64,000 nucleotides of DNA. Source: Lingula anatina. Lineage: Eukaryota; Brachiopoda; Lingulata; Lingulida; Lingulidae. Under the pieces are notes generated by a model. That model had not been told where the DNA came from and made no database searches. It worked only from the letters and a program-made list of their open reading frames with translations. The position numbers were made by a program, and so were the translations under genes. Location of the stretch: positions 157,693-221,692 of the forward strand of contig NW_019775517.1 of NCBI RefSeq assembly GCF_001039355.2, written 5' to 3'. Position 1 is the first letter of the stretch. The number at the start of each line of letters is the position of its first letter. This document shows, piece after piece, positions 37,607 through 51,044 of this stretch.

Positions 37607-39162
37607 AGACATTTTAAGGGGAGAAAACTCTGGTTGAACCAGTCTATTTAAAAGTGTATCAAATGCACCGAGTTCACACTATAATACAACCTGCCTACAC
37701 TTCAGGAAACTGCATCCTGTTTTTTATGCACAGTAGGCTGCCGTGCTATAGAAGGGACGTAATTGTTACTCGTTTTCTAATTTAAAGTAAATGTTGATTG
37801 ATGGAGCTGAATTATTTAGCCTTTCAACAAGGCATGACCCTAGGGCTCTCTATTAGAGAGAGGCCCGTGCTTATATGCTGCACCTCTTTTTATACAGCAA
37901 TAACCCATTATAATTACCCCGTCGGTGCATATTAATGCGCGAGTTCTTTTTTTCTATTTTGGGGGTGTGGGATCAAATCAGGCTGGGTCAGTGTTTGTTT
38001 ACGCGCAGTCATGACATGGTAACAAACCGGGGGCTGTGAAGAATGTTGTTAGCGTTAAAAACTCGCAATCACAATTGTGCATTCTAGGCAGGCTTGCGGG
38101 GCAAATATTGTCGTATATACCAGACGGACAAATGTATGTAACTAATAATTTATAAAAGAAGCGTTTATTTCTTATGTCTGTGAAGTACAATATTTAGTAT
38201 AGAAAAATCTTTCAGAAAACATTTGAATTTCAAACCACATTGAATTTACGTCTAAATGTTAAAAATGGCCAACAAAAGCTAAAGCTAGATATCAAACCAT
38301 TGCAAAATACATGTAAATATCAAACCATTGTAAAATACATGTAAAATTAGATTAATATTCTCATGTTTCAACATCATTGGAAACAAACTAGAATCCAAAT
38401 CAAAAACTCAGACAACTTTAAAAATTACAAAATTAGATATATGCTTTCAAATATATATAAATAAAATACAGTTTGTGTTAACAGCGAGTAAACGCTTTGT
38501 CAGCCTTATTAAACTTATCGGCGAATAACTGCGTAATATGCTAGTAGTAAGGTGGCATTCGTAAAAATGCGGTAGCTGCGTCATCATACACATTGCACGG
38601 GCGATGCTGCAGAAGTTCACCTACCGCATTGCTATTTTTGTTACCCAAGAAGAACCTTACACCCCTCGCCGAAAGACATTTAGGCAACCATCCTGAATAG
38701 TTTAGAGAAGAGGTAAAGTTGCAAGTATCTGTGGTCCTAGAGACTGTGAGCCCAAATATTTTTCCTGGTGTCAACGAGAGAAAAGTCTGTTTGTGTCAAT
38801 AACGGTATTCATAAACACTAATATTTTCTCTGATGAAAGGGGCAGGGTCGTATTTGGATACATCGCTTCCAAGGTGCTTCATTGGTCATAAACAGTGCAA
38901 TGAAATCCATTTGATTCATTGATCCGTTAAATGCAGAAATGTTTCGTGAAAACACTCTCAAACGAGATCCCTTACTGGTTTGGATATATTACCAAATGTC
39001 CAACTACTGCATCAGGTTCTTGAACAACAAAGGTGAACGTATGGCGGCAATATGGAACTTCAGGTTGGGCTGTTGGTTTCTGGATACATGTATATGCCAT
39101 CAAAATTTGAATAAGAGCTCGCCGTCTAATTCTGGAGTCTGACATTGAAAGAAGGAAGCAAA
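37607..39162. other. Spacer downstream of otopetrin gene 3
   Basis: No gene is supported. A 28-base direct repeat (38289-38316 and 38317-38344, one mismatch) is present. Otopetrin gene 3's 3' untranslated sequence should begin at the right edge. Confidence 0.5.
38289..38344. repeat. 28-bp direct tandem repeat, two units
   Basis: Two adjacent units with the core ATCAAACCATTG(C/T)AAAATA differ at one base. Confidence 0.8.
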
Positions 39163-42100
39163 TTACATTTCGTATGCTCTACTCCAAATCATCCACAAGG
39201 TGGCAGCAGAGTGGAAGCGGTAGTAGATTATCAAAGGCACTGCCAGATGCGTCACAATTTTCCAACACAGGTTGCCATAGAGATCAGCATAGAGGGCATT
39301 GTGCTCTTCTGCCTTCTTTACCGCTAACGTATCAACGATCCACATACATAGGTTACAGATGAGAAGAAACACCACGGATCTGCGTCCCGGCTTCTCATTG
39401 GCTTGTTCCTTGTCCTTGGCGTATCGTCTGCATCCATCGCTGATGAACAGGGTTTGAAAGGATGCTTGAAAGATGGCAAACAGGGACGCTACAAGGCTGA
39501 GTATGACCGTAACGTCAAGGTCCAAAAACACTTGGAAGAGAGCGATGCATATGAGGACGTTGCATATATAGACACCGGCGGTTCCAATTAACATCACCCC
39601 GTCGTTCAGTGTCCCCCATTTCCAACCACGATGATCCAACGACCTAAGTCTGAAAAATCCGACAATGGCGGCGACCAAAGACAGCAGCAAGAGCAGCAAT
39701 TCTAATGAAGAGAATAGAATCAGAGACAGACCGTCAGCTGTTTCAATCTCAATGGCGTCGTTATTATGAAAAGCAAAATACAGACTGAGGACAACCAGTG
39801 TCAGGATCATAACAAGAATACCGAGAAAAAGTCCGATATTCGATTTTTGGCAACCCATGCGAACCGTGTTTTGTATGGCTTTGGTAATCCGTGGCATCTT
39901 TACTCTCACTGGTGCAGCGGTGCCAATGCTGAGGTATATGCCGTAGGTAACCGCCGCAGCTAGGATGCTGTATTCTAGCACACATGGATACAAATAGGGG
40001 GATGCTTGATCCGTGATTGTGACGTCCGCAAAACAGGCTAAAGGTCCATTGTCGTCACTGTTGTTACCTTTTACTACAAAAATAAATAAATAAATAAATA
40101 AATAAAAATAATAAAAGGGTTTACCTACATTTGAATTTAAACGACACCAGATTCTCGTTTGGGCTACTTGCAATTCACATTGGTTTAACCAGTCGATTCT
40201 AAAGTTTAACTTAAAAGTTGCATCAAATATTCCCTCAGCTTCTCTGTTACTTTACTTTAAAAGTATATTTTTAAAACTGAGAATTCTCCTATTGAAATAA
40301 TGGCCCGAGGTCTGAAATAATATTGAAGTACAAACGGTTAAAGCATTGGTAAAAAAAGTTTGTCAACGACTTTGGAAAGATGGTCCGAAAAACTCACCAG
40401 TGTCATTAACATCTAGTTCAGATTGTGTCAAAGTGTCCTTCCTGTAGTCTTCTTCTGTCTCCAGCACCGCGTACAACAGCCACACGCAGAGGTTGGTGAC
40501 CAAAAGATGCATCACACCGAATCTCGCAAACGCCTTGTGCTTGTTTATCACGATCTTTAAATAAAAGTGCTCGTGTTTTGATTGACCAATTGATTAATAA
40601 GTTCATGACAAGTTCAGTAGAGTGCCTGCGTTATATATGTGGTATGTAATTATTGCAATATAGCAAATGCAACCTGTGCGTGAACTTTGTGAATGTTGCT
40701 TTTGCTAATTGGTGAACTGATCGACTTCATTATTCAACGAAATTGTGTTCTTTTTATATCCATAAGACATATATGTATTTTATACTACTGAGAGAATATT
40801 AGATAAGGATATCATGTTGAGATATTATTAACACAAATAATTACTTGACAAAGGGGATGTATTTATAATTATACTTAAGTTTCACGTTTGTGAAGATATT
40901 CATCACGCTCAAATACAACCTTTGATACTTGTTTACTTTCAAATTATTTGCTAAGTTTACATGTAAGTTCTAATTAATGCCAAAGAGTACACTTCGAATT
41001 CTAAACTTAAAATACCATTTCTTTTTACATATAAGTTTCCCAATAATTTCGCCTTGATACAAGCTTTAGTTCTTAATTTAAGCTTTGTCCATCTCACCGT
41101 GCAGTGCTTGAACAGGAAAAACGTCTGAATGAAGGTGAAGATGAGATGTAATGACGTGATGACCAGGTCTGCTATGGTGCGGCAACCCTGTCCGTTCTCC
41201 AGCACAAATTCGGCAATTCTGAACCCATCGTAGATCAGCGCACCGACGCCGAATACTGAAAGTATAATAATAATTTATAGTGTGCAATTCAAGGCAGATG
41301 TTCCACACTCAGTTTATGGTAACTATATTCGTCCTAGATGGTCTCAAATGAGGTTATCGTGACGTCACAGGGAACTTGCAAAAAGTGGTGAATATGCACT
41401 GTTGTGGAAAAACCTGTAATTCTATCAAATTAAATAGAAAACATCAAAAATATTCCTGGATAAATTTTGTTATATTTCATTCGAAGCGGCATCGTACTTG
41501 TTAGTCTGTCATTATTTTTTAGTTGACTTTAAATTCTGGCCTAAAAATTAATATCAAACTCCAGTGTTGCGTTCATTTTAATTATAGTACCGAATTTTTT
41601 TTTGTGGTCATTTATTAAAAAGCAATATCGGAGATATGCCTCCATTTATGAAGTGTTCTACATGTGTATTACAGAATGATTTCCCTTTTTCAGCTCTCTT
41701 TAGAAAACATACCAGCTGTTTAAACTGATATATTTTGCAAAATGTAGATACAATATGATCATATTGCATGCATAAATGAACCCAAACTATATCGAAATAA
41801 GACATACGTATTGCTCCCAGCCTCAGATAATGGCTGATGCCCTGTTCCCCATGATGCACCTCTGGACGCTCTTTATCAGTGAATTCTATCCCTTCCTCTT
41901 CAGGGTCCAAATGCTTGCTGTATGACGGGTCTCCCTTTTCCACGTGAATGATCACATGACGTTTTGGTATAGGTCGTCTGTTGGGATTGTAGACCCGCAG
42001 TAAGTAAAGTTCCAGGTAGAGAAGGTAGGCTATTGCCACCAAGTACAGGTAAACTTGAAGCGCCTAAAAGGGAGCATTTAATTCAATTAACATCTCAGTG

Positions 42101-42461
42101 TTAAGGTTGTTTTCCATTGTTGAACTTTCGATTTATCACCATATTTGACAAATGAAAGTATTGTAACCTTATCGTAAAAGTGACGCTAATCTTGCTATCA
42201 CATAAAAGTACATGGGTTCTGAAAAAATGCTTACATGTAACCTAGTAACTTAAAAGTAAGCCGCGACAGGAAAATGCATGTTGAAATATGTAATTCTCTC
42301 CAAAGATCACTAATCAGTCTGAACACACAAGACAACCTACCTCTGCCAAGTAGAGATTAACTCCGCGTTCCCTCTCTAGAACCGCCGCCAGGGGGAAGAT
42401 GAGACCCAGGGTGAGAATAAACACGGCGTACAGACTACTGAGCTGGCGCGTCAGGGCAGAC
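39163..42461 (-). CDS. Otopetrin-family proton channel, gene 3 (exons A-E; start exon not found)
   Basis: Minus-strand exons: A 42461-42341, B 42063-41808, C 41255-41098, D 40554-40398, E 40067-39163. All have GT/AG borders and the phases give one 531-codon frame ending AYEM-stop. Exon B encodes helix 2 and a charged cytosolic loop ending GISHYLRLGAI. Exon D has ARFGVMHLLVTNLC then LETEED and a sequon (NDT), with NNS just after the D-E junction. Exon E has an EKPGRR block in place of HVIxKPGR and the YRFHSAATL end. An AAAT repeat lies in the D-E intron beside the exon E acceptor (about 40079-40106). A start exon is expected beyond 42461. Sequence in E is closest to genes 1, 4 and 5. Confidence 0.9.
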
Positions 42462-43520
42462 CTTAAAGAATAATGAAAAGCTTGAAAGTTGTACATCAAT
42501 TTAAAATAAAACTCCCCATAAGCTTTCCCTCCTAAGGTATTAAACAAGCGTTTATTTGATATTATCATTATCCAGAAATTCCGTGAGCGGTCTCACACAG
42601 TTGACCTGTCGACCGTGATTCCATTTTCGATGTACTATGATAATTATTGTTATTGTAATTTATTTTATCACATGACATCCAAAACTTGGGGCGTGACAAC
42701 ATGAAATTCAAGACAAGTAAGGAATAATATGATATAGATATATGGTTGTGTAAGTCGCAGATAGTGTCTTTTTCCCATGCTGTGTTAAAAAACGGGAACC
42801 AGGCCATGTGGAATATGTTAGCGCATATTCTCACGGAAACGCGTCCCTGACTATATCCCTGGATCAACAGTATTTGGCACATGACTACACTGAGCGTTTG
42901 AACTTAAAATTTAGGTTAGCTCACCTGCAAGTTCATTTACGAAAGGTTACCATTAAGTGAATTTCCCTTATGGCAATGTTAATTACGAGAACATGTGTCC
43001 GCATATCCCACTGAACCATACTGAAAAGCTTTCTAAAACATAAATGTCGTGCATGATGTACACGAAAGAAGGACAGGGAGGGCGCATACATGGCCTCCTG
43101 CTGGTGCTTTCAGCTTGCTTTATATCTTTTTCACATACTTTCACACGCACACGCCGAGCAAGGCATCGTAAAAATTTTAATCTTTGTATCCCCCTTCATG
43201 TTCATGTATATATAAAGATATCCTGGACCCCTGTATCCCCCATCAACACATATTTAATATTGAAATATTCCTGATGCCTGAGGACTGGAAATTTTACGGA
43301 TTTAATGCATGCTCTGTATTCACAGGAAACAATCCAGATGGTATTAATAGGAAACTGATGTGTACTCCCAGTGCTTTGTAAAAAAAGTAGTATTCTTTTT
43401 ATAGATATTTATTTTATTTTTTCAAGTTATTAATGGAATCGAATGGATGTTTTAAAATAAAAGAGGAAGAAGGGAAGAGGGGTGTATGTTCGGTAGAGTG
43501 GATAAATGAATGCACTAATT

Positions 43521-43720
43521 GATGGTTGAGTGGGTCAGTAGACGGTTGATTGGGTCGGTAGATGGTTGAGTGGGTTAGTAGATGGTTGAGTGGGTCAGTA
43601 GATGGTTGAGTGGGTCAGTAGACGGTTGATTTGTCGGTAGATGGTTGAGTGGGTCAGTAGACGGTTGATTGGGTCGGTAGATGGTTGAGTGGGTCAGTAG
43701 ACGGTTGAGTGGGTCGGTAG
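43521..43720. repeat. 20-bp minisatellite, about ten units, two alternating variants
   Basis: Units read GATGGTTGAGTGGGTCAGTA (type 1) or GACGGTTGATTGGGTCGGTA (type 2). The order is roughly 1-2-1-1-1-2-1-2-1-2, with the last unit a hybrid, so part of the array has a 40-bp higher-order period. One unit is a base short. Confidence 0.92.
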
Positions 43721-44720
43721 AATGGGTGGTGGTGGATGACTTGGTGTGTAGGTGGATAAGCGGGAGATTGGTTATATGAAACGAGGGGATGGCCAACGCT
43801 ACGATGGCGGGATATTTAATCATCACTGTTGAGTACCATAAACCTTGAAAGTAGATATGATTTACGGTAGATTCTAACTGAGGTAACACCAAACTAAATT
43901 ATTTTTCGGTCACTTAATTCGCTTTACATTTGAACAACTTACACCCGTTTATCAAATTAACGCAATAGCTGAAATGTGCCAGGGCAGTTAAATGCTGTGA
44001 TCTATTTCGGTTTCCTGTTCGATGGCAATTTCATTAACAACTGACAACACCGATGTAAAATCAAACTGGGGGCTTAAGGTCGAGAAAAAGATCCTAATGT
44101 CACCATCCTGGATATCATTTTTTACTAAATTATTTGTTTTTGCTGCACTTTTTTAACAGTGCACATATACCTTGGGATATGAGATACATTTTGAGGTTAT
44201 TAATGTGAATATCCCACACTTTAGTTGTTAAACCATATGTTCTAATGCGTGTTTTAGTGGTACCTTAATCGCGAGCCTGGCATTTTCTTTTACCTGCAAT
44301 GAACTAAAACACTTCATACATATATACAAGGATAATTCGCGTTCCCGCAGAAGTGCTGGTCGTAACGGGTCTACGACTTCTAATCTTAAAGCAGAATGTG
44401 ACTATAGATAAAGCTTTTTTACTATAATTTTGGAACATGTACTGATAAAGAACTTGAAAGCAAGTGATTATATCTCATTATATATTGCGTACAGCTGCAT
44501 GTTCTTCTCTTGCGAACAACGGGCCCTGAAAATAGATATGCGGTACCATATGTTTTGTTTAATGGCCATTTTAGAACCCATAACCATAGTGCTTGCAGTC
44601 CTTAGCGTCAGTGCGAGGTTTCTTTTTGTGTGCTAGCACTGCACTCACGGACTGTCTCAGCATGAAAGTTTCTCTACAGATAAACTTCCATGGTCTCAGA
44701 GAGAAGTTAGCATGGGTTCA

Positions 44721-44721
<1 letters not shown>

Positions 44722-44776
<55 letters not shown>
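44722..44776. repeat. (TA)n microsatellite
   Basis: About 27 uninterrupted TA units. Confidence 0.92.
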
Positions 44777-44778
<2 letters not shown>

Positions 44779-47518
44779 CAACGTTAACGGAGCTGACAAT
44801 TACAAGTATTATTTGGTTGGGTGGGGGTAGCTTCGTTAGTTTTTGTATCAATTGCCCACAGATGTAATTATTTCTTTATTTACTTTTCATTTTGATTGTC
44901 AGACTCTCTTTTGTATGTATATCGTTTTAGTGGGCAAGGGTCTGTTGATTTTTATTTTAACGCAAAAGTACAATCAATGTAATTTCGTTGCCTGAACAAA
45001 TTTATTTGCAGTCTCTGCATGGTTCCTATGCCCTTGGAGCCAACACCAAGAGTGATTACATGTGCTTGCCATAGGTCGAAACAGCAACAGAAATTAACGT
45101 ATGACAAATATGCCCGGTGCTCTAAAATGAGTCATAATAAATGATATAGAATACCACTCTTAAAAAGACTCAATCTGGCATGATTATTGCCTTGGCTTTT
45201 AATATTCTGTATGTCTGTGTGCTTTCTCAGCAAAAATATTCCTTCCTGTTAAGTTAACCAGACTAACCCTATGTAACAACGCGACGGGACCAAATGAATG
45301 CGCTATTCTACTCAGCTCATCGACCGCTGGGTTTGCTATGGGAAACAACGGTTACGTACTGAGCAAGCCTTGATCTGCTGCCAAAAACGCAAAAGAGAAG
45401 AGTTGGAAAAGGTTTTAAGTGTGTATTTCCAAGAGATCGGTCTACCTGACACTCCGCGGTGTTAGCGGCTTTTTTCGTTTTTATTTTTTTCTTGATTTCA
45501 TTTTCACCTGCGTCTTGAAAAAATTAGTTAGGTAACCGGTATGGAGGTGTTTTGAACGTGGCTCGCTACTGTGTCTTATTTGTCTAAAACGTTACAGTGA
45601 TGTAGATATGTTGTTCACAAAGCTTGGATGAAACTCAAAGTACCCAGATTTATTGCCTCACTTAATAGATTGACTCCAAAGATAGGATGGGCGTCGACTA
45701 TCACTTAATGAAGATATAACAGTTGCTGGCATTTAAAGCAAAGAATGCAACTGTTAATACTTTTACTCTCAGAGCCTCACACAACACGTACACACGCACA
45801 CACTTGCATGCGTGCGGGCGAACGCCTCTTAATTATGTTATGAACGAGGTACAGCAAATCTGTAGCATTACCAGATTTAATCTGCAGTCGAAGATTGATA
45901 AAAGCTACAAACTACCCGATTCACAGTGCATAAATTTCCGGTACTTTTCACCACGTTGCTTTTGAGCTATTCATTTATAAAAACTATTACCTAATGTTAA
46001 ACAGGAGCTCACAAACATTTCATAACAGCTAAATCAACTTCATACATGTATGTGTAATAACAAGATCAGGGAGTATCCATTTATAATACCTTTGCCTGTG
46101 GCCTGTCTGGGCCGGGTTTTTGTCCATGTTCTTCACCACCTGTGCATGTAAAACCACGTTGATATCATAAGGCATCAAGGCATGGAATAATGCTTGAAAG
46201 GTCGTTGTAGGTACCTCAAAACACCCAAAACCAGGATCGATAATTGCAGAAGATTCTTACTGACGTTTCCACTAGCTCACCGCAACCTCGTCCTAGAACT
46301 TCTGTTACCAACGCCTACCAACACAGCTTACCTTGACTCTCCGCGGAATAGCCTCTTTTCAGCATAACGCTAGTAAGGCTTGAAGCTAAGTAATTAAGCT
46401 ATAGTTTTCACCAACACGAGGCAACAGCGCGGAGAAATACAGGTTACTCAGAATCGCGGCGGGAGATGATGTATTACTATGGATATTTAAAGATCATGTA
46501 ACAGAGGAATGCGTCCATCATTACAAGGCACCCTCCAACTGTGTGTTTGGGCTGTGTAGGCTAAACTTCTAATGTAATTATGTCAGCGGATTATCGCATA
46601 GGTGATTTACAGCACTTGACTTTACGTAAATGCTACATCTTCCCAGTAAGCGAAACCTCATCAAATGAATTTTATGTACGTACGTGAATGCATATATAGA
46701 TGTGTATCAAAAAGGAAGATATTAAACACCAATACAAAGACTAGAATCCCTTTGCTAAAATAAAGAAAATTTATTCAATCCATCCTCATGGAACATTTTA
46801 TTAAGAAATGGGTCTAGGAAATATATATTCTGCTGATAAAATTGATATGCAAGATAAGGTAAGTAAGTTTGCAATTGGCACCGGTAATAGAAGGTAAAAC
46901 CGGTATATCCCCAACACGGGATTTTAGTTGCTTTTAGACTAAAGCAGTGGATAGGAACTGGTTTTAAAGTCTTGAAATGATAAGACATTCCTTCTTGAAC
47001 ATCGTTTTCAATTCTGCAAATCGGTATATTTTTCCGTGCATAAGGCGTCTTGTACATAAGAATGTTGTTTAAAAATTAACAATCTTTGTTGTTCATATAA
47101 CCTATTTATATATAAAAATAAAAGACCCGTTTCACTCGTCCGCTAAGAAAGGCTACTTCTTTCTTAGCTTCAAATAAATCACTTTTTGGTATGAAATTAA
47201 AATAAAAGCAATACGGATTTCCTAGTACCAAAGGCAATACAGTTACGTACTGTACAGTGAAATATCGTCGAATCTTAGGGGATAGTGTTCGAGAAGTTAC
47301 ATTTCAAGTTTGGCACGTATTTTATACACCCTACAGATTTTATATGCGCCCTGGTGTATTAGGGATTTTTAAAATGGGTCAATAAGGTATTGATAGACCC
47401 AAGTAGGTACTGGAGAATTGCTGTGGATATCTCAGACCTTTTTGTTTACATACAGTACAATAGACTTTCGCTCTTGGTAAAATATATACCTGTATCTTTA
47501 GATAATTTTAGACGGAAT

Positions 47519-50500
47519 TCAAAGTTTTGTGACTTCGACTTGTTCGATGACTTTTGGAACATATGCCCTACTCCATATACCTGATAGTTCTGCTGCAGAG
47601 TGGAAACGATAAAATATTATTAGAGGAATCGTCGCATGAGTAATGATTTTCCAAGGCAAGTTACCATATAAGTCCTCAAAGACAGTCGTATGTTCAAAAG
47701 CCTTCTTAACGGCCAGCGTTTCAATGACCCACAAACATAGGTTGCAGATAAGCAATAGTGCCAATGCCGAGCGCCCAGGTTTCTGGATCACGTGATTTGT
47801 GTCTGCTACCTGTCGTCTGCCTCCGTCAAAAATACAGAAAGTTTGAATAGTTATCTGTATGACACTTAGGAAGGTTGAAATAAGAGTGAGAATGAGCGTC
47901 GTATCCATTGTATACACAACATGCAACAAAGCAATCCCAACAAATATGTTGCCGATGTAACCACCAAGTGTGCCCGTAAGCATAAGAAATACACTGACTC
48001 CCCCATCTTGCTCCTGTCGATAGTCCAAAATCCTCATCTTCCACACAGCAACTATGACAGCTATTAGCGACGCCATGAGCACAAAAATCATCATCGACTC
48101 AAAAGGAATTAAGTAAAGCCATTGGTAACCATCCCTCCCAGCTTCTGCAAATAAGACAAAATAAATGCTCAGGGAAATCAGAGTGATGATGGCAACCAGC
48201 ATGCCTAAAAAGAGCCCCACGTTTGACTTGTCGCAACCCTTCGATACTCCATCCATTGTCTCATGAATACTGGGCTTGTGCAGCTTCTTTTCCGAGATAT
48301 TTGGAAGTGTCCCAACGGTGTTGTATATGGTGTACATAACTGCTGCAGCAATAATGTTGTACTCCAAAACGCATGGATAGAGATATGGTGAAGCCCGCTC
48401 TGTTATAGATATTATAGCTGTGCATCCTAGCGTGTCGTCTTTGTGATTGGTGGCTTTGATTATATAAGAAATAAAATGAAAAATTATAGTATATTGGCCA
48501 ATAAAAATGTACAATGTTCATTATTAATCAATTTTACGAAATTTAAATATTCAAATTAATTGTGTAATATGCAAAAAAATCAGTATTTACGTAAAATGGG
48601 GCATGTCTGATTTTTTTCCCCGCAAAATGTAGCTTATTTAGAAAAAAATCCGTTTTTCGTATTCTTATCTTATTTGAGGCAAAGGTGTGAGCAAAATTGC
48701 TCTTAGCAATCATTCAACTGTGAATCAATCTCTACTATCGCAATGAGTGGCGTAGTTATTTCATTTGGGCTTTCCCGTCTCGCGTGAAACTGACTCCCTG
48801 AATGTGGTTCGCTGTATAAAGGATTAACCTCAGCTGAAACCTACCTGTGCCGGAACTGTTCGTGGTTTTGCTGTCGTCAAAGAAGTCGTCGCTAGACTCT
48901 ACAATCACGTACAACAACCAAATACATAAGTTGGTAATCATTAGGTGTATAAACCCGAACCTTGCGAACACTAGGTGTTTGTTCACGACGATCTGAAATT
49001 ATTTATATTATAGGCATATTTTAATAAACACAGCAAAAGCCAGAATATAAGCTTTATAAATAAAAGAAGTGTGCGATATAGAGTACGAAATAATAAAAAA
49101 AGGGGTATTGTAATACCTTATTATTGCCTTTCTAAGGCTCGTGAAATCAAAGTTCTGCAACTAAGTCATAATGTCCTTCATTTAAAATACAATTAAAAAA
49201 GAAATTAACTAATAACGGTCCAAATTGATTGTTCTCTTTGTTCTTTCAAATTTGGCGTTTTTTCCAAATGTACTTAAAATTACCAAATCCCATTTAATTA
49301 CTCCCATTACTTACTGTATGATACTTAAAGACGAAGAATGTCTGAATGAATGTAAAAAGTAGATGAACAACGCCGACAATCACTGTGAGAGCCGAGACGT
49401 CTTTACACCGTCCAACTATTTCCAAGGCGAACTCTGTCAGGTGGAATCCGATATAGATAATTGTCCCAATGGAAAATACTGAAGAAGTTGTCGAAATAAT
49501 GGATTTTTATGCACATCACTAAAATGCAAAGCTGATGCAGTGAAACAATAAATAAACAATATAGATAAACTAATAGATATCTACCCGGTAGTACATTATG
49601 CTTAGGTTCCCGTCAATAAAGTGTGATTTATTTTGCAAAATATTAAGGTGATTATATGCAATCTATGCCCAATTGTATCCCCATTGCATTGAATTACATG
49701 CAAACACGGTATGTTTTATTATTGCAAATAATCTTCACAAAAACAACATAAAAATATCAACAAAAAAAGGAATCATCCATTAATGTAAAAAAGAACCATC
49801 CATCCACAGGGGCAGCCCAATCCCCATGCGCACATAAATTATGAGTAACCGATCCACATCCCTGATGAATGGTCTATCCATTCCAAACGTTTTAACTTTC
49901 TCCTTCTAATGGTCTAGCAAATACTACATTCACCTCCAGGGAAACCCCAATACCAGTCACACTAAAATTCCGAAGTGCCCATGCACATCTCTTATAAAAG
50001 GTCTATCAATCCCCAATGTTTGAACTTCCTCACTTGAATGGTATAGGAGGATTTAGGAGAAATTATAATTGAAAAAGAACTTAGAATCATCCACCCCCAC
50101 CCCCACCCCCAATCCTCAGGGACAACCCAACCTTAATTCAGGCAGGCTAAAATTCTAAAGTAACCATACGCATCCCTGATGACAGGTCTATCAATCCCCA
50201 AAATGTATTTCAATTTCCTTATTTAATGGTCTAGGGGGAGACATCAGAAATGACTAGCCCACAGGCGCACAGAAGGAATGGATAACAAGATCTCCGACAT
50301 TTCTCACAAAAGTGTGGGGATCATAATAATAATGATTATAGCCGCAAACCAGCCCCTTACGTATTACTCCATATCGCAGGTATACACTGATGCCTCTACC
50401 ACCAAGGTGCACAGGTAGGGTAGTATCCTCCTGGTTGTCTGTTTCTGCACTGTCTGTTGGGCCGTTCTCCCCGCCTAGCCTGGGCTTTGGAATTGCAACT

Positions 50501-50897
50501 GCGCCATGCTGTTTCCGTTTTGGGTCATGAACGCGTATCAAGTACCAATGTAGGTACAGAAGGTATAAAATCGCTGTGGTGTATAGATATAATTCGAACA
50601 CCTGGAATTAAGAATTTAATTTTTGCTCATATCAAAGGTAACTTTAACACGGAAGTGATACGATTACTCGAAGATTTTATCTAAGCTTTGGTTCACAGGG
50701 ATGAAAGGATAATGTAATAAAGAAATAAAAACAGTCAACTAAAAGAGTACATGTATATACTTAGAAATATAGTTACCTTAGTGTATATGACTGACTGCGA
50801 TGCGGGCCCATTTTGAAAAGCCGCAACCAGAGGAAGCGCTAGACCCAAGGAGAGTACGAGCAGCGAGTAGAGACTACATAGCTGATGAGACCAAGAG
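47519..50897 (-). CDS. Otopetrin-family proton channel, gene 4 (exons A-E; start exon not found)
   Basis: Minus-strand exons: A 50897-50777, B 50601-50361, C 49478-49315, D 48992-48845, E 48453-47519. All have GT/AG borders and the phases give one 535-codon frame ending EVTKL-stop. Exon D reads ARFGFIHLMITNLC, but the following block is VESSDD where genes 1-3 have LETEE, so only the first Glu is kept. An NSS sequon lies in the helix 5-6 loop. Exon E has HVIQKPGR and YRFHSAAEL. The cytosolic loop in exon B ends GISVYLRYGVI. The B-C intron contains about three units of a tandem repeat. Its near-twin is gene 5; the two may be alleles of one gene. Confidence 0.9.
49790..50240. repeat. Intronic tandem repeat, about 3 units of roughly 150 bp (otopetrin 4, intron B-C)
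   Basis: Recurrent landmarks in each unit are CAACCCAA/CAGCCCAA, ACTAAAATTC, CCCATGCACATC, GGTCTATC(A/C)AT and AATGGTCTAG. Units differ by many substitutions. The gene 5 intron carries the same array with a fourth unit. Confidence 0.75.
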
Positions 50898-51000
50898 CTG
50901 AAAAATATACCAATGGTATAATATTTTAACATATGGTATTTATTAAAATCGCACTGCACGGGAAACACAATGTGTCCTAACATCTCATCGGCTCATATCT

Positions 51001-51006
51001 GAGAGG

Positions 51007-51044
<38 letters not shown>
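51001..51044. repeat. (GA)n microsatellite
   Basis: About 20 GA units with interruptions. The partner at 58597-58628 is shorter. Confidence 0.88.

Larger units (their letters stand above)
42462..47422. other. Spacer between otopetrin genes 3 and 4
   Basis: It contains the presumed 5' part of gene 3, a 20-bp minisatellite (43521-43720) and a TA run (44722-44776). Open frames at 43575-43892 and 44593-44787 are translations of these repeats. No gene is supported. Confidence 0.55.

Noticed and set aside
43575-43892. 105-codon minus-strand frame rich in Thr, Asp, Pro and Leu
   Set aside because: It is a translation of the 20-bp minisatellite, with a frame cycling every 60 bases and no biological signal.
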